Part shown: positions 24,534-36,520 of the stretch, piece by piece
Layout: the number at the start of each line of letters is the position of its first letter
Position numbering within the stretch: the stretch's first letter is position 1
Source: Floccularia luteovirens
Lineage: Eukaryota; Basidiomycota; Agaricomycetes; Agaricales; Squamanitaceae
Length of the DNA stretch: 64,000 bases
Assembly: GCA_009739215.1 (NCBI GenBank)
Contig: VSJF01000004.1
Location: 1,488,001 to 1,552,000 of the forward strand
Reading direction: 5' to 3'
Notes under the pieces: model-generated
Told to the model about the DNA's origin: nothing
Seen by the model: the letters and a program-made list of their open reading frames with translations, nothing else
Databases searched by the model: none
Translations under genes and position numbers: made by a program

Positions 24534-25653
24534 TTACATGTACATATCACCCTGGTCGTGAAATGTTAGAATCTGTGTTTCAGACAGAAAAATGGCTTAC
24601 CGCTCCGGGAGGCATGAATTCGTCATTATCTGGGCCAGGCATATTTCTTGGAAAATTTCCTCCACTGCCCCGACCAAGAGGGCCGAGACCGCTCCTGTCA
24701 GGTAAGAAACTCGGTCCTACAGGATCAAACCTCGCCCCAGGTGGTGCACCCATAGGTGGTAGGTATCCGTCACCACCCCAAGGTCCATGGTCTGGAAATC
24801 CAACCCGATTCCCTCCAAAGATAGGGTGATTAGGACCGACAAACATACCATCACCGCTGGAACCTGGGAACAGAGATGGTGGGGTGAAGGGATTGATTGG
24901 AAATGGATCTAGATCCCTTCGCCCTATCTCTAATGGGTTCCTAGGATATACAGATGGTGGTTCATACATACTTCTGCTTGGGGGGTCGAACGGTCCTTCT
25001 GGTCGAGGAAATGCCGGTGTAGGATCATGCGAAGAAGATGGCTGGCTAGCTGTCGGCATTTCACGGGGCACCTCAGTGTATCCCTCTTTTTGTAAGCCAG
25101 GGATTAGGTTTTGTATGATTTTCAATTTGATTTGAGATACAAGATCTGACACACGAGAAGAAGAAATGAAGCCATGGATGAGCGGCTCTCCATTTCCCAT
25201 ATTACAGTCATGTGGATAGAAGGATGGTGATACGAAGTCATCCGTTGCAAAGTCTAATGAGCATATCTTGTTGCTCTGTCATTTCACATTAGAGCGTAAT
25301 CGGATTATTTAGAGTCATATACTTACTTCTACTGCTATCGCATTGATGAGTGTCCGATTTCCCAGCTTAGATATGTTAATAACAAATTGTAGACTACTCT
25401 GGTCGTGTCTGTACTTGAGGGTGTAATGACCCGGGCCATTTTTATCCCATCCAGCAGGAAGGACATTAGATACTATTGACATTGGTTGTGGTGAGTCGTC
25501 CACAGATACGAGACGGAATGCGAGAGCGGAGAAAACAGTATGAATGAGAGCAGCTAAGCCATCATTTGAGTATGTAAGACTTTTAGACGTTGGAGGTAAC
25601 AACGTAGGAAGTGAGGATACCAACGCAGAGGGATCCAAAACATTGAGAGACAT
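24534..25653 (-). CDS. PI31: PI31-type proteasome regulator
   Basis: PI31 (Fub1 in yeast) binds the 20S proteasome through its C-terminus. The first exon holds the FP domain (SLPTLLPPTSKSLTYSNDG, LAFRLVSVDDS, LPAGWDKNGPGHYTLKYRH). The second exon completes it and continues into a Pro/Gly/Phe-rich region (GRRDLDPFPINPF, GDGMFVGPNHPIFG) typical of the family. A 49-nt intron (24552-24600) joins the second exon to an 18-nt last exon (24534-24551) coding GDMYM. The end M-Y-M fits the HbYX motif (hydrophobic, Tyr, any) that docks into proteasome alpha-ring pockets. Without that splice the frame would end in an unrelated VSHFSV. Start at 25653 (MSLNVLDPSALV) fits the family; a Met at 25725 is possible. 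It is divergent from PRP5. Confidence 0.9.
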
Positions 25654-25828
25654 TGGGATTTCAAGACAGAGTTGTGACTCGGAAGTGTGATCAATCGAAT
25701 TGAGAGAGGATGGATGATTAAGCAAAGACGATAGAAATCAACAGATACAAATAATAAACAAATTATGGTTCCTGGCAAATCTTACAGCTTCTTGACTCGT
25801 GCTCACTACTTCTCAACTCATCTCCTCA

Positions 25829-28800
25829 ATGGCTCGCAGGGACAGATCTTATTCACCAGAAGGGTCCAATAAACGGGTAAGACCATCTCATCGTTCTTCA
25901 CCCCGGTCTCCGTCGCCGACCAGGCGCAATATCCAAAGGACCAATACTAGATCGAGATATGACGACGACCGGGATAGAGATAGAGAAAGGCATAGAGATT
26001 GGGACCGAGACCGCTATCGTGATGAACGACGCGACGACAGACGAAGGGATCCATACCGAGACGGTCCCCGCGAAGACAGAAGAGACGATCGTAGACGGTC
26101 GCGGTCCCGCGAACGAACTCCACCCCGGCAAGTGGAAAAAGTAGCTACTCCCCCACTGGAGGATGAAAAGCTAAAAGCAAAACGAGCCAAACTGGAGGCA
26201 TGGAAGAAAGAACGAGAGGCCAAAAAAGCCCTTGACGAAGCAAAAGCCAAGGCCAAGGCCATGGCGTTAGCTGGTAAAACAGGTGAGTAAACTGTCGAAT
26301 TTTTTTTGGTGTCCCTACCATTTCACAACACTTGATCCATGCCCAACAGCTCCTGCTACACCTGCTCCTGCTGCTACCGCCACTGCAGTCACCAAACCAA
26401 CCGGCCAACTTAATCGTGCAGCATTAGGTGGTCTTGGCCTCAAAGGATTACCATTGAAACCGGAATTCGCTGTCAAAGGAGATGTCGCTGCTTCTTTGGA
26501 CGACTCCGTTGAATCAAATCGCAAACTAAAGCCTCTTGGTGATATGCCAGCGGTTGACATGACTATGACCGAAAGCGGAGGCACAGTGGGTGACCTGGAA
26601 ATGGACGACGATGATGAGGAAGCAAATAGAATGGACCAAGCCTTGAAAGCTCAAGCAAAAGATGCAATGGAAGTCGATGACGACGACGAATTAGATCCTT
26701 TAGACGCATTTATGAGTGAAGTCAAGGCAGAAGTAAAAAAGGTAAATCTCGAGGATATGCAAAAGATCGTTGGAGGACCTGCTGTGCGCTCGAGAATCCG
26801 ATTGGATGAGAGAATGGCCGAAGATGGGATGGAAGAACTGGTAGAGAATGTTGTAATTGACGAACTGGATGCGACGGAACTCAATCCCGAAGACATATTG
26901 GCGCTTGCTGCTAAGAAAGCTAAGAAGAAAGAACTGGCTGCTGTAGATCACGGGCGTATAAAATATGAGCCATTCCGCAAGGAATTTTATATTCCACCAC
27001 CAGATATCGCTGCAATGACCGAGGAAGAGGCAGAATTACTAAGACTCGAATTGGATAGTATAAAAATTCGGGGCATCGATTGTCCAAGGCCTGTAACCAA
27101 GTGGAGTCATTTTGGACTCCCTGCAAACTGGTGAGTCCCTTCACTCAGTTCATTAACTTCTTTCTGACTGTTTTTGTCCCAGCCTTGATGTCATCAAGCG
27201 CCTGAACTACGTCGCACCAACGTCTATCCAAGCCCAGGCCATACCTGCAATCATGTCTGGTCGTGACGTTATTGGCGTTGCGAAAACTGGTTCTGGCAAG
27301 ACCATCGCTTTCTTGCTGCCACTATTCCGTCATATAAAAGACCAACGTCCTCTGGAACAAATGGAGGGCCCAGTTGCAGTTGTAATGACACCCACTCGAG
27401 AGTTAGCTGTTCAGATCCATAGGGAGTGCAAGCCTTTCTTGAAAGTTATGAACCTTCGAGTAAGTTCCACGTCCATGGTCGCTAATACGTAAACTAATAA
27501 AAATCTTAGGCAGTATGCGCGTATGGGGGGTCTCCTATAAAGGACCAAATTGCTGAACTAAAGAAGGGAGCCGAAATCATTGTCTGTACCCCTGGTCGTA
27601 TGATTGATTTATTGACGGCCAACTCGGGTCGTGTCACAAATCTCAAAAGGGTAACATATGTCGTCCTTGACGAAGCCGATAGAATGTTCGACATGGGCTT
27701 TGAGCCTCAAGTTATGAAGATAGTCAACAACATACGACCTGATAGACAAACAGTTCTATTCTCCGCAACTTTCCCTAAACAAATGGACTCCCTCGCTCGC
27801 AAAATTCTTCACAAACCACTCGAAATAACAGTGGGAGGTCGCTCTGTCGTAGCAGCAGAGATTGAACAGATCGTAGAAGTTCGTGCTGAGGATACTAAGT
27901 TCAATCGCCTTCTGGAAATTTTAGGCCAGATGTACAATGAAGATCCAGAATGTCGGACTCTGGTCTTCGTTGATAGGCAAGAGGCGGCAGACAACCTTCT
28001 TCGAGAACTTCTGCGGAAAGGGTACCTTTGTATGTCTTTACACGGCGGGAAAGATCAGGTTGACCGCGACTCTACTATTGCCGATTTTAAGGCAGGAGTT
28101 GTACCAATTGTCATTGCTACATCTGTTGCTGCTCGTGGACTAGATGTAAAACAACTGAAGTTGGTGATCAACTACGATGCGCCCAATCACATGGAAGATT
28201 ATGTCCATCGTGCGGGTCGTACTGGTCGTGCAGGTAATAAGGGAACTTGTGTCACGTTCATTACTCCTGAACAGGACAGGTACTCTGTTGATATATATCG
28301 AGCTCTCAAAGCTAGTAATGCGTCGATTTCGAAGGACCTAGAAGAACTGGCAAATGGTATTTCTAAGTTACTCCTTTCTACATATCCCGTGACTCATTGT
28401 TCTTGAATAGGTTTCCTCGATAAGCTTAAAACAGGAAAGGCTCAAGCAGCGGGGTCTGGCTTCGGTGGTAAAGGTCTCGACCGGCTTGACAAGGAGAGAG
28501 ACGCCCGTGAGAAAGCGGAACGCAAGGCATATGGTGAAGCTGCTGGAGAAGAAGAAAAGATATCTACCGCAGAGGAGCAAACAGTCAAAGCGACTGCCTC
28601 AAGTGCAGACGACATGACTTTCGGGAACTTCAAGGTCGAAATCAAACGCGGACCTGCTCCAGATTCATCAAAAGGTTTACTTGGAGTTGGTGGGGCAGTG
28701 GCCGCTGCTCGTCGTTTGGCACACGCTAAGGAAGAAGAGAAAATTCAGAGTCAAATGCGTGCCGCAGAAGAGGCGGCGGCTCGTGCTGGTAAAGATACTG

Positions 28801-29389
28801 CTGCACATAAACAAGCCCTCAGTGTAGTTGCAAAGCTAAACGCGCAAATGAGGGCATCAAAATTGGTACTACAATCTCAACTGCAGGCGGAAGAGTCTGG
28901 TCGAAAGATAAACCCAGACTCCACCGATTTCCATGCCATCATACCTATTAATGATTACCCTCAAAAAGCGCGATGGCGTGTTACAAACAAGGAGACAATG
29001 GTCCAAGTGAGTTTTATGTTGCTGCTTGAAGCTCAGAACGCTGATTACTACCAGCTCATCGATATGACAGGTGCTTCTGTCACAAACAAAGGTTCATTTT
29101 ATTCCAATCAAGTTGTTTGGGAATTAACTTTTCATTTGAAGGTATTTATTACGAGAGTGGTAAAGAACCACCACTCGAAGGACCACCCAAATTGCACCTT
29201 CTCATTGAATCTAACGAAGAATACAGAGTCAGTTCTATTGATTATATTGACACCAGTACTTATAGACAATATCAGGTCGAGCAAGCTGTTCGCGAAATCA
29301 AACGCCTTCTTATTGAGGCATCTGCTGCAGCACTACAAGCTGAGATGCGCAATCCTACTGCAACAGCAGGAAGATATACTGTTTTGTGA
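25829..29389 (+). CDS. PRP5: Prp5 DEAD-box pre-mRNA splicing helicase
   Basis: Prp5 (DDX46 in animals) remodels U2 snRNP during prespliceosome assembly. The N-terminus is an RS/RD-rich tract (about residues 1 to 110), followed by a coiled, acidic region with [13 protein letters not shown]. The helicase core starts after [16 protein letters not shown] and shows [92 protein letters not shown] and [15 protein letters not shown]. The C-terminal part ([17 protein letters not shown], then [15 protein letters not shown]) matches Prp5. Six or more introns split it, including one directly after KVMNLR near 27460. All catalytic motifs are intact. The start at 25829 ([10 protein letters not shown]) was chosen by composition; there is an upstream in-frame Leu-rich stretch without family support. 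Confidence 0.96.
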
Positions 29390-29586
29390 TCCTTGTGCTA
29401 TTCCATTAGTTAAACCTCATGTTCTTGCATCTATCTCATCCGTAATCGTACAATTCGATAGTAATTCAAAACTACCTTCTTTCCACTGAAATCCTTATGA
29501 ACCGCATGGATAGAGTGACATCATCAAGTTAGCCAGGTATAGCAGACCAAATGTATTTTCTATCAGACAAGGCATACATAACTCAT

Positions 29587-31689
29587 TCATCGACTAAGTC
29601 CAAAACCTCGAGACTTCATTGGGACATTGTTCGAGACATTATGCCCCGATTCTTTGACTCTCTTCTCGACATCAGAAACCTTGCCATCAACCTCACGTAC
29701 GGCACTATCTATCCACTGCAAACTTTCCAAGTGACTACTCAAAATCTGTGCAATTTGAGACATTGCATCATCCCCTCCAGATTCGTTCTGCCCTGAGGAC
29801 GATAGTAACGCATTCACAGATTCAATCATCTGCGTTAGTGATCCAGACAGATCGTCTAGTTGAGTATGTAAATCTGTTGCGAGCATATAACTTATAAAAT
29901 GAGTTGTATCAGTACTAATCAGATGGAACGAAAATAAAATAGCGAACTTCTTATCCCGCTCAGTATCAGCAGGGCCAGCGTCGAGCGAACGTAAATTTCC
30001 TCCTTGTCCTCCAAGAAGGTCTTGCGAAACCTTTTCGTAAGCATCCAGTGTAGAAGCGAGGTCCTTTTGTTGTTGCTCGATATGATCGAGTGACTGGTCA
30101 ATTTCGTTTTGTTGCCTCTCAGCTGATAATACATGGCTATGAAGTGCCGCAAGCTAAAAAAAGGTGAGAATACCACCCTTCCATATAAATTAAACCGTAC
30201 ATTGTTTCCATTCTCAATGAGTGCCCGGTCCCAAACTGCTACTTCTCCAGCAAATTTTGTGAACTCTCGTGTGTGCGTTTCAAGCTCTGTAGACCATCTA
30301 TTGACAATCTCTTCGAGTGTTTTCCCCCGAAGCATTGATGGGGGTGGTACTGCGACGGTAGGAGCAGCGGAAGCCGAGGTCAATGTATTTGATGCTGTGA
30401 ACAGTGTAAATATATAATCGCCGGATAAAAAGATGTCGTACACGTTGGCGTTTGTGTTCTTTCAGCTTCTGTTGATGTTGTTGTGTTGGGGGCAGAACCT
30501 GGTGGTAACAAAAGATAGATGTTGCCAGTTATTAACACAAATGGACACATATCAAAGTACCTTTCATGTCTTTTTTGTCATCAGCTTTTGGTGCTCCGAA
30601 GAGATTGAAACTTGAAGTTGTAGCTGATTTGATCAAGTCAAGTAATTTTCAGTGCATACAAACGCGCATATATGTTACCTGACGGTGAGACGTCCTTTTT
30701 TGCCGCCGGATTATTACCAAATAATCCTGCCCCTGGCGCTGTGTAGAGATTATGAACCAACCACAACATCGACGTGGAAGAAGTGAAAGTACCAGGTGCG
30801 CTTGTCGTTGTCGACATTTCTGTAGATGTTGCAGTTGCAGGTTTCCCAAATAGCCCTCCACCAAATAACCCACCCCCTGTTGTACCAGTGCTAGCACTTG
30901 TATTCGTGACGTTATTTCCTGTTGTTGTGGTGCTCGCCGCATCCGCTGGCTTCTGGGGTAGACCAAATAACCCTGTGCCTGCTTCTGAAAGTTTGAATTC
31001 TGAGCAAGCTCCTATTTGTTTGGAGGATTACCTGTACTCGGTTGGCTAAAAACTATAGAACAGAGATATCAGAAATAAGGCGGGAAAAAGTGCATATTAA
31101 ACACACATGAAGATGTAGCGGGTTTGGCGGACGTTGCATTTTCTGTGGGTTTGGGGGCGAAGGCGCTATTGCTACCACCAAAGAGAGACTGTGTGCCTGT
31201 AAGGGCTGTTGTATTCGTGGTTGATGTGTTATTACCACCAAATAACGAATTTGAAGGTGCAGCTGTGTCCGTGTTCGAGGCCCCTCCACCAAACAGTCCA
31301 CCAGAGCCTAATGTTGATGTTCCACCACCAGCTGTGTTTCCGGAGGTAGATGTTGATGTGGGAGTTCCAAACAAGCCCCCAGATGCGGGGGTTGAACCCG
31401 TAGCAGTTCCAGAGGCTCCCGTAGTCCCAGCATTTCCAAACAAGCTACTACCAGATGTTGCCCCAGCACTATTTGTAGTACCACCAAAGAGACTCCCTGG
31501 TTTAAGCTGAGCTGGAGGAACTTTTGATTAGCGAGAGCCAGACAATTTGAAAAGCCTCTTACAAAAGGAACCGCCAAATAAACTTGGTTGAGTTGTGCCA
31601 GACACAGCAGCCCCCGTATTAGTATTGGTAGTGGAAGTGTTCCCTCCGAATAAGTTACCACCTTGGGTCGGGTTTCCAAAGGAGCTCAT
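29587..31689 (-). CDS. NSP1: Nsp1/Nup62-type FG nucleoporin
   Basis: This central-channel nucleoporin forms part of the permeability barrier of the nuclear pore. The N-terminal half is a GLFG/FG repeat region starting MSSFGNPTQGGNLFGG and running through blocks such as PSLFGGSF, SLFGNAG, GGLFGTP, SNSLFGG and QSLFGGSN, rich in Ser, Thr and Asn. The C-terminal half is the coiled-coil Nsp1 domain, which begins PSMLRGKTLEEIVNRWSTEL and continues FTKFAGEVAVWDRALIENG, then DQSLDHIEQQQKDLASTLDA. The end reads SLQWIDSAVREVDGKVSDV. Eight or more exons; the FG exons are separated by very short introns. The start at 31689 lies 143 bp from the divergent start of the WW-like gene. FG repeat number cannot be fixed until the splice sites are confirmed. 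Confidence 0.92.
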
Positions 31690-31832
31690 TATGAGTGGCT
31701 GAAAGATGTTTTTGTATTCTAACTTGGAGTTGAAAACATTGTATAACCGTATTTGGCAATCTGACACGATATTCATCTACATGACAAGTCACTAATTGTA
31801 GGTCAAGCTTGTTACTCCTCCTCCCTAACAAC

Positions 31833-33633
31833 ATGATGGACTGTCCCCTTCTCAACGAAGATGCATATCCTGAAGTGCACACTCCCGTTCCGCGAGGCTG
31901 GGTACTTCATGTTCACCCACGTGTAAGTCGGCCTACAAATGTCGACATTTATCCATATGTTACGCAACCCTTGAATAGGGATGGGTGTACTTTTTCAATC
32001 CCTGTTTTAAAGTCCTTACGACCCAAGATATACGCAAGCATGAGGTATGGAAAAAGGTGGAAGCAGCTTGTTCTACTTATCCGTTGGATAGCTTGGGAGA
32101 AGGAATGGAAGTCCAGTTGACAACCAGCTCTCAGTTCCAAGTCTTGATGGTAAATCACACACAATGTATAGCATGCTATGATGCAGTGGATGCTCAGAAA
32201 TCCAACTTTTCGAAACCTTATGAGTGTAAGTCTCCAAAGCCCTTGTCCAGTCCTAAGTTATCTAATTTGTCTATAGTAAACCTGAATCGACGTCGTTATT
32301 GGAATTATCTCTGGAATTACCCTTGTCATGTTCCTACCCCCCGATCGAGCTGTTCCCGATGCGATAGACGCATTGACCTGGTTTTATGTCAGTGATTTAC
32401 CCTCCCTGCGCGACTCTCTCGAACAAGTGGTCGTATCTTAGACAGAAAATCTGATCCAAGGAACCCACACTACCGTTCCGTTTTCAACCAGTGAATGCGA
32501 TAATTTATCTCGAGTTGTTAGAAAACTCACATGTGAAAACGTTCCTGTGATGTTCATATAATATGCTGATCGTTTCAACCGCAGTACCGTGTAGCACTGA
32601 CTCAGTCTCAAAAACAACCTTTTTAGCTTGGCTTCTAAGGGAGGTTTGCAGTTACCGCAATGCAGAAACATATGGGAAACACACCCGGGACAAATTCGAG
32701 GACCTGGTAGCTGCCCGTGCCCCGAAACCTCGCCCCCAGCCGCAGCGTTCAGCCATTGTCAACGCGTTCATCTATGTTGTTACCCATATATTATTTTTCG
32801 GTATACCAAACATATACTACGTTTACGTGAAAGTAAGCCTTCTATCATATTTTGGTGCACCTGAACAACTCCCTTTTCTAGAAAACGGGTGAATACCGAG
32901 GACGTCTATCAAACCTTCAAGAAAACTGGCAGACTTTCTTCCAACGATTGACGCAAGAATATTCTAACTTTCTCCTTGTTGTACGTGGTCCAATTCTGTA
33001 GACATGACCTTCTCTCATATTGCGCGTAGTCAACTGTCTTGCTTTCGTCAGTTCATCCGACATTGTACACTTGATTGCTTTTCAACTGATGAAATCCAGT
33101 GCCACTATCGGATTTCTTGCTGTTCCGGGTATATCTGAAGGTGCAAAGCTAGCGGCCATTATATCGACCTTAACTTCCCTCAGTAGCATCATCGTTGGTG
33201 TGTTTTGTATCTGGAGACATCAAGCTAAGAATAATATGACTGATCTGGTTGGTTTATTACTATTACGATGCTGTTTTCACTGAATCCAGGCTCATTACTA
33301 TAGTTCACCTACATGTATAACGCTGAACACAGTTTATTTGGGTACCATGGACATGCCCTACTCCTCAGTATTCCCCCTGCTCTTTTAATTTGGGCAATCC
33401 TGACTTTTATCCTGTCTATTGTCATTTATGCGATGTGCAATCTCGCGGAGGCACCTTGGAGAGATGCTTCAGAATTATTCATATTAGCTATTCTGGTCAT
33501 CCTACTCGTGACTGTTATAGCAGCTCTGTACACTTTCTCGATTTTATGGGAGTTCCAAAATCGTTGGTCGAATTTATGGTATTATGTGCAATCATTTATC
33601 CGGATAAAGCCACCTAGAGATTCTGTTAGATAG
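31833..33633 (+). CDS. WW-like multi-pass membrane protein, function unknown
   Basis: The N-terminus reads PRGWVLHVHPR and is spliced to GWVYFFNPCFKVLTT, a pattern like the first strands of a WW domain without its second Trp. A soluble part follows (VQLTTSSQFQVLMVNH, RRRYWNYLWNYP). A 43-nt intron (near 32326 to 32368) joins NYP to YALTWFY and a second joins this to TENLIQGTHTTVPF. The C-terminal half is membrane bound: AFIYVVTHILFFGIPNIYYV, then a segment around TIGFLAVPGISEG, then IISTLTSLSSIIVGVFCIW, ALLLSIPPALLIWAILTFIL and FILAILVILLVTVIAALYTF. I know similar WW-like proteins of unknown role from agaricomycetes. Exon limits between 32300 and 32640 are the least certain part. A charged motif FLAWLLREVCSYRNAETYG precedes the first membrane segment. 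Confidence 0.7.
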
Positions 33634-33729
33634 GGTAACGGTGACCACTATGTACATCACTTCCACTCAACAACATGTATAAATATACTTCAGCAGAATT
33701 CGATTCGTCCACCAATCATAGCTTTCAGT

Positions 33730-34213
33730 ATGTCTGAATCCAAACCAACATACGTCTACAAGATTGTATCGCATGAGGACCCACCTTTTGATCCCAAAGA
33801 TCCAATGGGATCACTAGTAGATGTGCTACCATTGAGTAGCCTGGACACCACATCGGGATTCATTCACCTCTCTACTTCCCTCCAAATTCCAAATACATTG
33901 AAGTTTTTTTTCGGAAATGATCCCCTTGTGTATATCATGAAGATCAACTACGACATTGTCGATAATAATATTCGATGGGAAGACCCTAAAGCAGAAGGTA
34001 CGTTCAGTCAACTGATTCGACTAGATTATCGACTATTGGTTAATTTTGATAACCCATGAAGTTTGCGGACCCAGAGGAGGGGAAGGGATGTTTCCTCATC
34101 TTTATAATGCTCGACTCGGAAAACAAGCGACCGAGGATATAGTCACTTGGAAAAGGAGGGAAGATGGTTGGGATTCATTATTATCCGAAGCAGCGTCATG
34201 GCTTGTGTACTAG
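33730..34213 (+). CDS. DUF952 family protein
   Basis: Two exons join at a donor after DPKAE (near 33998) and an acceptor before VCGPRGGEGMFPHLYN (near 34060), giving about 140 residues. The block GFIHLSTSLQIPNTLKFFF and the end of the second exon (GMFPHLYNARLG) are the DUF952 signature; the reported members have a beta-rich fold and no established reaction. There is no signal peptide or membrane segment. The stop at 34211-34213 is 113 bp from the convergent stop of the HerA-like ATPase. Start is the first in-frame ATG after a short leader. Confidence 0.88.
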
Positions 34214-34326
34214 GTCAATTAAAAATTGTTTGAAGGATCATTGCAAAATCATTGATCAAATTTCAAATATGATGGCACAAAAAAATTGAGATTAACTGGT
34301 GTATGTAAAGCATGAAGCGATTGTAT

Positions 34327-36196
34327 TCAGTTGACAACAAGGACTGAGGACCCCCCATCAGCCGTAATCCGTTTCCTTGCTTTTACAAGCAAATATCTCC
34401 GCCCAAAGTGGGCTATTGCCCTACCAGAACCTGAAGCCCCATCGTTGAAATAACCTATCCCTGATGGCGCTAATATGAGTGCTTGGCCAGTCTGGTCCGA
34501 AGAATCAGCATGCAGAAAATTTGGTGATCGTAGCCATTCTTATCATACCTGTAGTTGTACGACTTGATCGAAAGCATCACTCTCATTGAAGTCCGCGGAT
34601 ACATGCTGGACTAAGTGCTGCCACCATGAGGGTGACGAGAAGCGATGTAGTATAGTAACTGTACAGAGGTCAAGTAACACTGGTGGTACCACCGTTGGCT
34701 CTTTGTTGGTTTGTTAGACAAATCTACGGTATTAGGATGGCGGTGCATTACCTTGTGTGCTGATTATAACTCGCATTGCTAAATGTCGTTGCTGACGCAC
34801 AAGACCTAAAAGAGTCTCAGTAAGACCCGAACTATTCTTTCCACTGGATAGGTACTACATTTATAAATCATCATCAGAATCCCTTTTGAATTTATTGCGT
34901 GTACAAACCTTATGTGCCTCGTCTACAACAAGGACCTTTCCGGTATCAGCCTCCGCACGCACAAATAACCGGAGCACAATATTGAACAACCCGCATGCAG
35001 ATGCAGGATCGACAAAAGGATCTGAAAGGTCAACAATCGTAATTTGTCCCTCTTTGAAACGTGATTGCCATTCCCGTGATTTAGATGGAGGAGTCTTGTC
35101 AAGAAAAGATGTAAGGAGCGACATGCGCTGCTCCAGTCCACATAGTTGGGCCGGGTTGAATTTCCGTTTTTGAACTTCTAGTTCTTTGATGAAGGCTTCG
35201 TAGGAATAATTTTCACCAAGCTCACGCAAGATTGACTACAAATAGGGTTTGACAAATTATAAGTAGGCACGGATAAAGGGCTTACCAAGATAATCTGCAT
35301 GTACAACGGGGCATTATCAGAAGATCCAACTGCCATCATTGACAAGAACGATGCTGCATCTAATTCTGATGGCTTGAAGTACAGAGGTTCTACTTTTACC
35401 CTCGGACCCAAGGGTTTATAGACAGCACGCATGGTTTTTAAAGATGAATGTGACACATACACCACTACTGGTGGTGCTTCAATAAGTGAGGATATTGGTG
35501 TTGATAGCCAAGCCGATTCACTCGGAAGGGAACTTGGTCCACCCTCCCCATAATGCAGAACGAGGCCACACAGGGCCTTTTGTAAATTTCCAGTGGCGGA
35601 GAAGTTCGATATCATCATGTTCTCCAGGATGGTTGACGTCGTATGTGATTTGCCAGAACCTTGTCAGAATTGTTATTGATAGATACTAAGTAGACTGGTA
35701 TACATTAATAATTCACCTTGTACCCCGCACACTAAAGCAGAGAAAGGAGCATTCTAGAATGACATCTATTGTAAGCTATGATATCGGTATAACAAGTGCG
35801 TAATACGCTGACCGTATTTAAATACAAGCGTTGATCTTGAGGAACTTCTTTTCTCGATTTTGAGCTGAAAGACAGAATCAATGACTGCTGGGGTTCAACA
35901 TTGCAAGTTGTCTCTACTGTATAGATAGGACTCTCCCAAAGACACCATATTGGGTGGGATGTGCACGTTCTTCCGAGATTTTTTTGAAAGCTTCACGTGT
36001 AAAAAGGGGGGCGGTTGTAAGGTCATGGTTTTCTGGGATAGTATTTGTGGCGTCAACATCATACGGAGAATCATCCAAAAGCTGCCATTCCTATATAATC
36101 ACCATCAGTACTGTAAACAAAACAAAAACAAGTTGCTACCTGTTCTGTTATATCTAATTCACTGGGTGAGGGTGAACCGGAGACGGGGCTTATCAT
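34327..36196 (-). CDS. HerA/FtsK-like P-loop ATPase
   Basis: The exons give Walker A ALVCGVQGSGKSHT, Walker B KVLVVDEAHK, and the sensor-like RVIISTQEPTVVPPVLLD. The STQ-P arrangement and the spacing place it in the HerA/FtsK/VirB4 group of P-loop ATPases rather than classical AAA. Other blocks are REAFKKISEE near the N-terminus and GLVRQQRHLAMRV before the sensor. The N-terminal frame change near 35960 is explained by a 50-nt intron (donor in GAACGTGCAC, acceptor after TATACAG), which restores NTNAPFSALVCG. Roughly 480 residues; nine or so exons. Bacterial and archaeal HerA proteins pump or process DNA, but the fungal role is not known to me. No targeting signal is obvious. It starts at 36196 and is divergent from RRP8. 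Confidence 0.75.
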
Positions 36197-36520
36197 ATTG
36201 AGGAAGGTGCAAGTTCAGGAGTTCCTAAGGAGTCCTTTTATTCACAAATAGTGTGGCGTAACTGAAAACCCTTCCGTGGCGCAATATACCTTTATAGATA
36301 GTCCGCATGAACTGGAACTTCAGCGAGACTTCTCAGAAGCCAGTTCTGAACCGATTTGAATCTTAATCAATCTAATAAAAAAATGGGGCATGTAAGACAC
36401 GAGGCCTTGAAAGTCTATAGTAGGATTTAAAAACCTAACTAAAGAATTGAAATTGATGCTGTAAGGCGGAGTGTAAACCGGCATCACTCCAACTTGCATT
36501 CACAAATACTTGTTTGGATT
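36197..36520. promoter_or_regulatory. Divergent promoter between HerA-like ATPase and RRP8
   Basis: This 324-bp interval separates two divergent starts. I see A/T-rich stretches but no protein signature and no clear named regulatory site. Confidence 0.4.

Noticed and set aside
32326..32370. A 1-nt frameshift in the C6 run of the WW-like gene
   Set aside because: A 43-nt intron joins NYP to YALTWFY in frame, so no indel is needed.
35950..36010. A frameshift in the A7 run of the HerA-like ATPase
   Set aside because: A 50-nt intron with donor GTGCAC and acceptor TATACAG restores the frame.
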